DNA from: Sulfitobacter delicatus
Lineage (GTDB): Bacteria > Pseudomonadota > Alphaproteobacteria > Rhodobacterales > Rhodobacteraceae
NCBI RefSeq assembly: GCF_900102535.1
Contig: NZ_FNBP01000004.1
Span: 186,001 to 250,000, forward strand
Length of the DNA stretch: 64,000 nucleotides
Reading direction: 5' to 3'
Part shown: piece by piece, positions 58,713-64,000 of the stretch
Numbering within the stretch: position 1 is the stretch's first letter
Layout of the letters: the number at the start of each line of letters is the position of its first letter
Notes under the pieces: generated by a model
What the model was told of the DNA's origin: nothing
Databases searched by the model: none
What the model saw: the letters and a program-made list of their open reading frames with translations, nothing else
Position numbers and translations under genes: made by a program

Positions 58713-59684
58713 ATGAAATTTACTCGCTTTGGCGCGGCCGTTATCGTAGCCGCTGGTTTTGCAGCATCCGCATCCGCACAGGTTCAGATCGATGACCCCG
58801 AATGCGTGGCCCCGGCGAACCCCGGTGGCGGCTTTGACCTGACCTGCCGGGTCGCGCAAACCGGTCTCGACCCTCATATCGACGCGCCTGTTCAGGTTAC
58901 TTTTATGCCCGGTGGCATTGGCGCTGTGGCCTATAACCTGTTCAACTCGACCCGCACCGATGACGCTTCGTCCATCGTCGCCTTCTCGACTGGGTCGCTG
59001 CTGAATATCGTCACCGGCAAATACGGTGCCTTCACCGAAAAGGACGTCCGCTGGGTCGGCACAGCCGGTGCAGACTTTGGCGCCGTGGTGGTGCGGGCCG
59101 ACAGTGACTACAGCGAGTTATCGCAGCTTATGGATGACTTTTCGGCCGATCCTTCGTCGGTCGTGGTCGGCGCTGGCGGGTCAGTCGGTTCGCAAGACTG
59201 GATGAAAGGCGCGCTCTTGCTGCGCGAAGCCGGGGCCAAGCCGATGGACATGCGCTATGTCGCCTTTGACGGCGGCGGCGATGCGATTGCGGCGCTGCTC
59301 GGCGGTTCGATCGAAGTCTATATGGGCGATGTGGGTGAAATGGTGCCGCATATCGAATCCGGTCAGATGCGCCTGCTCGCGGTGATGTCGCCCGAACGGC
59401 TCGAGGCCCCTTTCGCCGAGATCCCAACTGCGATGGAACAGGGGTTTGACGTCGAATGGACCATCCTGCGCGGCTTCTACATGGGCGGCGACGTGTCTGA
59501 CGAAGACTACCAGAAGTGGGTCGATGCCTTCGAGGCCGCCTATGCGACCGAAGAATTCGCCGCTGTCCAGAAAGAGCGCGGCCTGTTGCCGCTGAACCTC
59601 GCTGGCGACGCCCTTCAGACCTCCATCGAAGAGCGGGTCGAAAGCCTTCGGGCCATCGCGAAAGAGGCCGGGCTGATCAACTGA
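58713..59684 (+). CDS. tctC: Tripartite tricarboxylate transporter substrate-binding protein TctC
   Basis: 323 residues; signal peptide (cleavage after ASASA, ~residue 22) then a Bug/TctC domain. It contains the family's PANPGGGFD loop near residue 35, the VVGAGGSVGSQDWMKG segment and a C-terminal helical end. GGGAGGAAC precedes the ATG. Binds a di- or tricarboxylate in the periplasm for TctAB; exact ligand unknown. Followed by an 11-bp-stem hairpin before tctB. Confidence 0.9.
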   Translation: MKFTRFGAAVIVAAGFAASASAQVQIDDPECVAPANPGGGFDLTCRVAQTGLDPHIDAPVQVTFMPGGIGAVAYNLFNSTRTDDASSIVAFSTGSLLNIVTGKYGAFTEKDVRWVGTAGADFGAVVVRADSDYSELSQLMDDFSADPSSVVVGAGGSVGSQDWMKGALLLREAGAKPMDMRYVAFDGGGDAIAALLGGSIEVYMGDVGEMVPHIESGQMRLLAVMSPERLEAPFAEIPTAMEQGFDVEWTILRGFYMGGDVSDEDYQKWVDAFEAAYATEEFAAVQKERGLLPLNLAGDALQTSIEERVESLRAIAKEAGLIN

Positions 59685-59701
59685 TCGCCGCTTCCTCATT
59701 G

Positions 59702-59728
59702 GGCCCGCACCGGCTGACGGTGCGGGCC
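59702..59728 (+). terminator. Intercistronic hairpin tctC-tctB
   Basis: Perfect 11-bp stem GGCCCGCACCG/CGGTGCGGGCC, 5-nt loop, followed by TACTT rather than a T run. Probably stabilises the tctC 3' end or partly terminates, raising TctC over TctAB. Confidence 0.6.
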
Positions 59729-59765
59729 TACTTACATGCACACCCCAGACGTTGAGGAGACCACT

Positions 59766-60233
59766 ATGGTCGACCGAATTTTTGCCGGGGTCCTGATGGT
59801 CGTAACGCTCGCCTATGCGGTTATCGCGTTCACCGCCATCAGCGCGCCCTTCCAGTATGATCCGCTTGGCCCCGAAAGCTGGCCGCGCATCCTGTCTCTT
59901 GTCGCGATCACCTGCCTGCTGGTGATCTTGTGGAAACCAGACGCCACCGAAATGGGCGTGGCCCGCCAGACATGGTTCCGCCTTGGGGCCACCGTGATCC
60001 TGCTGATCGCCTATTCCGAGCTTTACGAGCCCTTGGGCTTCATCCTCGCCACGATCCTCTTTGGCACCGCGCTTTGCGCGATGTTAGGCGCAGGCATCTG
60101 GCGCTCGATCCTCTTTGGCGTCGCCACCGGGGTCTTGGGCTACCTGCTCTGCGCCACGCTGCTCGATCTCAATCTGCCTGAGGGCGAGCTTTACGAGGCG
60201 ATTGCCGAAACCTTTGAAAAGGAAAGTTCCTGA
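59766..60233 (+). CDS. tctB: Tripartite tricarboxylate transporter small membrane subunit TctB
   Basis: 155 residues with four membrane segments, typical of TctB. ATG 59766 follows TGAGGAG; an upstream in-frame ATG (59736) lacks it. Shares one base with the tctA start (translational coupling). Confidence 0.9.
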   Translation: MVDRIFAGVLMVVTLAYAVIAFTAISAPFQYDPLGPESWPRILSLVAITCLLVILWKPDATEMGVARQTWFRLGATVILLIAYSELYEPLGFILATILFGTALCAMLGAGIWRSILFGVATGVLGYLLCATLLDLNLPEGELYEAIAETFEKESS

Positions 60234-61753
60234 TGGAAACCGTTCTGACCGGCCTTGCCACAGGCTTTGGCGTGGCGCTTGACCCGTTTAACCTCTTTCT
60301 CGTCCTTGCGGGCTGCTTTGCTGGCACCCTGATCGGCGCCCTTCCCGGACTTGGGCCGATCAATGGCGTGGCCATTTTGCTGCCCATCGCCTACGGGCTG
60401 GGCTTTGGCCCTGAATCGGCGCTGATCCTGCTCGCAGGCATCTACTACGGCGCGGAATACGGCGGGCGGATTTCTTCGATCCTGCTGAATGTGCCGGGTG
60501 ACGCAGGCGCGGTGATGACCACGCTCGATGGCAACCCAATGGCCCGCGCCGGGCTGGCGGGGCGCGCCCTGTCGCTCTCGGCCATTGCCTCCTTCATCGG
60601 CGGCACCTTTGCGGTTATCCTGATGTCGATGTTTGCGCCGACTCTGGCCTCCTTCGCGGTAACATTTTCGCCCGCGGACTATGTGGCGCTGATGGTCTTT
60701 GCCTTCGCATCATTGGCCTCACTGGTGGGCAAGAGCACGGTCAAGACCATGCTCGGCGCGACCATTGGCCTGATGCTGGCGACCATCGGCATCGACGCCA
60801 ACACCGGGGTGCCGCGCTATACCTTCGGGCTGCCGGATATTCTGGCGGGCATCGACTTTCTGATTGTGGTCGTGGGGCTCTTTGGCATGGCCGAACTGCT
60901 GACCCTCGTCGAACACCAGATCTCGGGCAAGCTCAAAGCCCTGCCGGTGGACAAGAGCTTTGTGCGCATGGCCGATCTGGCGAAATGCAAATGGACCATC
61001 GTCCGGGCCTCCGTCATCGGCTTTTTCATCGGCATCCTTCCCGGCACCGGTGCCTCTGTGGCCTCTGCCGTCGCCTATGGGACCGAGAAACGGCTGTCGG
61101 ATAAGGACAAGACCTTTGGCACCGGCGATGTACGCGGCTTGGCGGCGCCCGAAGCGGCCAACAACGCGGCTGCTGGTGGTGCGATGGTGCCCATGTTGAC
61201 GCTTGGCATCCCGGGATCCGGCACCACGGCGATCCTGTTGGGCGCTTTGTTGATGTTCAACATCCAGCCCGGCCCGATGATGTTTGTGCAGCGTCCCGAA
61301 GTGGCATGGGGGCTGATCGCCTCGATGTATATCGGCAATGTGGCGCTGCTGGTCATCAACCTGCCGCTGGTCGGGCTGTTTGCCCGGATGTTGACGATCC
61401 CGCAGCACTACCTGACGCCGCTGATCGCGATCCTTGCCTTCATTGGGATCTACACCATCGTCGGCAACCCCTTCGACCTGCTGCTGATCACCGGGCTGGG
61501 CGTGTTCGGATGGTTCCTGCGCAAGCTCGATTTCTCACTGGCGCCGGTGATCCTTGGCTTCGTGCTCGGCAGCTTGTTCGAGAACAACCTGCGCCGTGCG
61601 CTATCGATCTCTGGCGGGGATTGGTCGATCCTGATCGCGGATTACAAGAGCATCACGCTCTATGCCCTCGCACTTCTGGTCGTGATTGCGCCCATCTGGC
61701 TCGCCCGCCGGGCACGCCGAATGGAAGGCGACGCGACTTCGGAAACCGCCTGA
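60233..61753 (+). CDS. tctA: Tripartite tricarboxylate transporter large membrane subunit TctA
   Basis: 506 residues, about 11-12 membrane segments, with the two family repeats GALPGLGPINGVAILLP (near residue 37) and GILPGTGASVASAVAYG (near 265). Secondary transporter core driven by an ion gradient. Central gene of the tctCBA-abrB operon. Confidence 0.94.
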   Translation: METVLTGLATGFGVALDPFNLFLVLAGCFAGTLIGALPGLGPINGVAILLPIAYGLGFGPESALILLAGIYYGAEYGGRISSILLNVPGDAGAVMTTLDGNPMARAGLAGRALSLSAIASFIGGTFAVILMSMFAPTLASFAVTFSPADYVALMVFAFASLASLVGKSTVKTMLGATIGLMLATIGIDANTGVPRYTFGLPDILAGIDFLIVVVGLFGMAELLTLVEHQISGKLKALPVDKSFVRMADLAKCKWTIVRASVIGFFIGILPGTGASVASAVAYGTEKRLSDKDKTFGTGDVRGLAAPEAANNAAAGGAMVPMLTLGIPGSGTTAILLGALLMFNIQPGPMMFVQRPEVAWGLIASMYIGNVALLVINLPLVGLFARMLTIPQHYLTPLIAILAFIGIYTIVGNPFDLLLITGLGVFGWFLRKLDFSLAPVILGFVLGSLFENNLRRALSISGGDWSILIADYKSITLYALALLVVIAPIWLARRARRMEGDATSETA

Positions 61754-61757
61754 CGTC

Positions 61758-62771
61758 ATGTTGCGCGATCTGAGGACATACCTGCCGACGATTATGGCAG
61801 GTCTTGCAGGGGCGGCTTTGGCCGCCCTTCTGGGCATTCCGGCGGCGGCGCTGATCGGCAGCACACTTGCCGTGGTCGGGGTTTCCGCTCTTGGTTTAAA
61901 AGTCGGGCTGCCCAACGCGTTACGCGACCTTGCTTTTGCGACGATTGGCGTGTCGCTCGGCTCCGGCGTTACTGAGGAGGTGTTTGGCCAGATCGGCACA
62001 TGGGGCATCAGCCTCGCCTTCCTTATCCTGTCATTGACCGCCACGGTCTTCATTGGACGGCTGCTTTTGACCCGCTTCTTCGGGCTGGATGCTCAGACGG
62101 CGACACTCGCCAGTTCGCCCGGCACCATGTCAAACGCGGTCGCCATTGCCGCGGAAGGCACTGGGGACGCGACCGCGGTAATGTTCTTGCAACTCATGCG
62201 CCTTCTGGCGCTGGTGATCCTCGTTCCTCCATTGGCCGTGGCTTTGGAAAGATCGGAGGCCGCACCAGCCCTGCTGCAGACCCAAATGAGCATCTTCGCT
62301 CTTATTGCCCTGCTGGTCACCGCCCTGCTGCTGGGCATGGTCGGGGGGCGGCTGGGCATTCCTGCGGCCAGCCTCCTGTCGGGCATGATCATCAGCTCCG
62401 CCGCACATGCGGGCGGAATCGTGCATGGGGCCACGCCGGCTTGGGTCATCTTCGCGGCTTTCACCCTCACCGGAGCGGTGCTGGGATCAAGGATGAGCCG
62501 CGTGACCCTTGGACAAATCCGCCGCTACGCCTTCGCAGGCCTGTCCACCGTGGCGACAGCGCTGGTCGTCTCGCTCATATTTGCAATGATCGCGGTTGAA
62601 CTCACGACGCTTCCCTTTGGCCAAATCTGGATCGCTTACGCGCCCGGCGGGGTCGAAGCCATGGCGGCGATAGGCCTCTCGCTGGGGTTGGACCCGGCCT
62701 ATGTGGCGGTCCACCACTTCGCCCGGATCTTTGCATTGGTCTTTATCGTGCCAATCGCGCTGAAGCTGTAA
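61758..62771 (+). CDS. AbrB-family membrane protein (AmoA-like, DUF/AbrB duplication)
   Basis: 337 residues with two repeats of the AbrB membrane domain (PF05145), about ten hydrophobic segments; each half has the GIPAAALIGSTLAV-like and GIPAASLLSGMIISS-like block, with SSPGTMSNAVAIA in the first half. Not the Bacillus DNA-binding AbrB. Families like this are often next to tct or other carboxylate genes, so a transport or regulatory membrane role is inferred. Follows tctA by 4 bp. Confidence 0.82.
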   Translation: MLRDLRTYLPTIMAGLAGAALAALLGIPAAALIGSTLAVVGVSALGLKVGLPNALRDLAFATIGVSLGSGVTEEVFGQIGTWGISLAFLILSLTATVFIGRLLLTRFFGLDAQTATLASSPGTMSNAVAIAAEGTGDATAVMFLQLMRLLALVILVPPLAVALERSEAAPALLQTQMSIFALIALLVTALLLGMVGGRLGIPAASLLSGMIISSAAHAGGIVHGATPAWVIFAAFTLTGAVLGSRMSRVTLGQIRRYAFAGLSTVATALVVSLIFAMIAVELTTLPFGQIWIAYAPGGVEAMAAIGLSLGLDPAYVAVHHFARIFALVFIVPIALKL

Positions 62772-62798
62772 GACGGTTGGCATCTCACGTCCTTCCCA

Positions 62799-62942
62799 CT
62801 AACTGTCTGCCCAAAGCCCTCCACCCTGCGCGCGCTCAAACCCGTGCCGGTAAAGCGCGTTCATATAGGGTGACGAGAACCGATCCGACGGATCGTAGAT
62901 AATCTGCGCTGCCGGATCGATTGAGGTGACCGAAAACTGCAT
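62799..62942 (-). other. Possible short gene or 3' remnant
   Basis: A 47-codon frame with GAGAGGGGG before ATG 62942. The text (IDPAAQIIYDPSDRFSSPYM) looks like a C-terminal tail of a larger protein, but I cannot name it. It abuts the following plus-strand fragment, overlapping by 17 bp at the 5' ends. Confidence 0.3.
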
Positions 62943-63252
62943 CCCCCTCTCCCGTACAAATAGCTGGGTTGCATTGACCTGTAGCAAGGCGTTGGCCCGC
63001 CCGGTCGTCGTCGCAATGTGGGCTGTATTTATCGCGGCGTCCCTTGCGGTCATGCGCAGACGCATCGGTCTGCGCATCTGGCGGGTCGGGCATAGCATAG
63101 CCGTAACCGTGGTAATCATCGGGACCGTAGTCCACGCTTGGATGGTCGAAGGGGCTATGGAGGATGTCTCGAAAGGCATGCTTTGCGCGATTGTACTTGG
63201 CGTCGGTCTTTGGGCCCTATCGCAGCGTCGCGCATGGCGCATGTTGCGCTGA
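62926..63252 (+). pseudogene. Remnant of a ferric reductase-like membrane protein (N-terminus lost)
   Basis: 108 codons, GTG start without a ribosome-binding site. Residues about 20-100 form three membrane segments with a haem-type histidine: MRRRIGLRIWRVGHSI and a further VVHAW, as in the C-terminal half of ferric-reductase/MsrQ-like domains. Earlier helices, and any flavin/NAD domains, are absent. I read it as a truncated gene rather than an intact small protein. Confidence 0.45.
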
Positions 63253-63386
63253 ACCTACAGTGCTCAGAGCAGGCTAGACCACGCGTATTCCATTCGCCGA
63301 CACCTTCATTCTTCAATTCCCCCTTGTGCCGCTCCCTCTCGCGCATGATGATATTCACGAATCGGAATAAGTGAGGGGGAACTGCA

Positions 63387-64000
63387 ATGAATTTGAACAG
63401 ACGGACCGTGCTGGCGGGGCTTGGCGGTGTCGCAGTTGCGCAGACACCTCTGCGCGCCTTTGCCACTTCCACAGCCCAGATCGGGGACTACGAATTCATC
63501 AGCGTCAGCGATGGTAACCTTGTCTTGCCCCGCGCCTTCTTTTTCGACGGCCTGCCGCAGGATGAGCTGGTGCAGGTGCTGGAGGGCTATGACCTCCCTG
63601 ACGATCAACTCACTCCGCCCTGCAACGTGACCCTGCTGCGCCATGCTGACCGTGTGGTGCTCTTTGATGCAGGCGCTGGCCCGGCATTTATGCCCAGTGC
63701 TGGCATGCTGCTCGACAGTCTAGATGCTGCAGGCGTTGCCCCCGAAGACGTGACCCATGTGGTCTTTACCCATGCCCATCCGGACCACCTTTGGGGCGTG
63801 TTGGACGACTTCGACGATCTGGTTTTCCCAAATGCTGCCTATCTCATGGGGAGCGCGGAGTGGAACTACTGGCGCGATCCGGCAACGGTGGACACGATCG
63901 GCGAAGCACGCGCCGCATTCGCAGTTGGTGCTGCGCGGCGGCTTGAGGCGATTGAAGAGCGGATGGAAGAGATCAAGGACGGGCAAGAAGTCCTGCCGGG
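63387..64000 (+). CDS. Tat-exported MBL-fold metallo-hydrolase (partial, runs off the window)
   Basis: ATG 63387 behind GAGGGGGA. The 204 visible residues open with a twin-arginine signal (MNLNRRTVLAGLGGVAVAQ), then a metallo-beta-lactamase fold domain with the zinc motif HAHPDH at residues 129-134 and an earlier strand block RHADRVVLFDAGAG. Belongs to the large MBL-fold group that includes lactonases and sulfatases; substrate unknown. The 3' end is outside the window. Confidence 0.85.
   Translation, partial: MNLNRRTVLAGLGGVAVAQTPLRAFATSTAQIGDYEFISVSDGNLVLPRAFFFDGLPQDELVQVLEGYDLPDDQLTPPCNVTLLRHADRVVLFDAGAGPAFMPSAGMLLDSLDAAGVAPEDVTHVVFTHAHPDHLWGVLDDFDDLVFPNAAYLMGSAEWNYWRDPATVDTIGEARAAFAVGAARRLEAIEERMEEIKDGQEVLP

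Overview
The window looks like a chromosomal segment of a marine alphaproteobacterium of the order Rhodobacterales (Roseobacter group; a Sulfitobacter-like genome would fit). Pointers are a GC-rich coding bias, ChpT phosphotransferase, the olsBA ornithine-lipid pair, a class II DAHP synthase, ribosomal protein L21 with a long C-terminal tail, PstA with an alphaproteobacterial N-terminal extension, a GlxA-type regulator and a PAS_5 protein. The species is not determined from sequence alone.

Layout. 0-5.4 kb: cell envelope (start of a Tat-exported DUF882-like gene, L,D-transpeptidase, lpxD with its own acyl carrier protein and ketosynthase, IalB-family protein). 5.4-5.85 kb: a gene-free stretch with two minus-strand terminators and candidate small RNAs. 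5.8-15.3 kb: HerA-like ATPase, a branched-chain amino-acid ABC transporter (livK then livGFHM on the minus strand), a PQQ-type sugar dehydrogenase and a GlxA-like regulator. 15.4-19.9 kb: class II DAHP synthase, PAS_5 protein, yicC-gmk-gamma carbonic anhydrase. 19.9-27.3 kb: complete phosphate regulon core phoR, Pho box, pstSCAB, phoU, phoB. 27.3-29.2 kb: an ISNCY-type insertion sequence with a small passenger gene. 29.3-30.5 kb: aroQ overlapping a LuxR-type regulator. 30.7-42.4 kb, mostly minus strand: tsf-rpsB, olsBA, DUF3553 opposite chpT, rplU-rpmA-GNAT-obgE-proBA, two DUF2059 paralogues. 42.6 kb: tRNA-Ser(CGA). 43-51.6 kb: accessory genes, including a frameshifted DUF421 gene, a GAF histidine kinase, rlmF, an M20 amidohydrolase, and a ribbon-helix-helix regulator with an esterase and a C45 acyltransferase.

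51.9-63.3 kb is the most unusual part. Two genes cut at their 5' ends (a dipeptide-type ABC ATPase and a class III aminotransferase) meet head to head at about 53,110. After an MFS transporter comes a tripartite tricarboxylate transporter locus: tctC-tctB-tctA-abrB on the plus strand, with a divergent TctD-like response regulator and a TctE-like histidine kinase. The kinase continues without a stop into a complete periplasmic solute-binding protein, giving a single 801-residue product. The divergent intergenic region holds four TCAG-containing repeats at an exact 11-bp period, as expected for an OmpR/PhoB-family operator. This kinase-binding-protein fusion plus operator is my best candidate for a little-described sensory system. 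The window ends inside a Tat-exported metallo-beta-lactamase-fold hydrolase gene.

Working together: the pho genes form a closed phosphate-sensing circuit; olsBA makes phosphate-free membrane lipids; ldt, lpxD and ACP/KAS serve the outer envelope; the tct locus appears to be a self-contained carboxylate uptake and sensing module.
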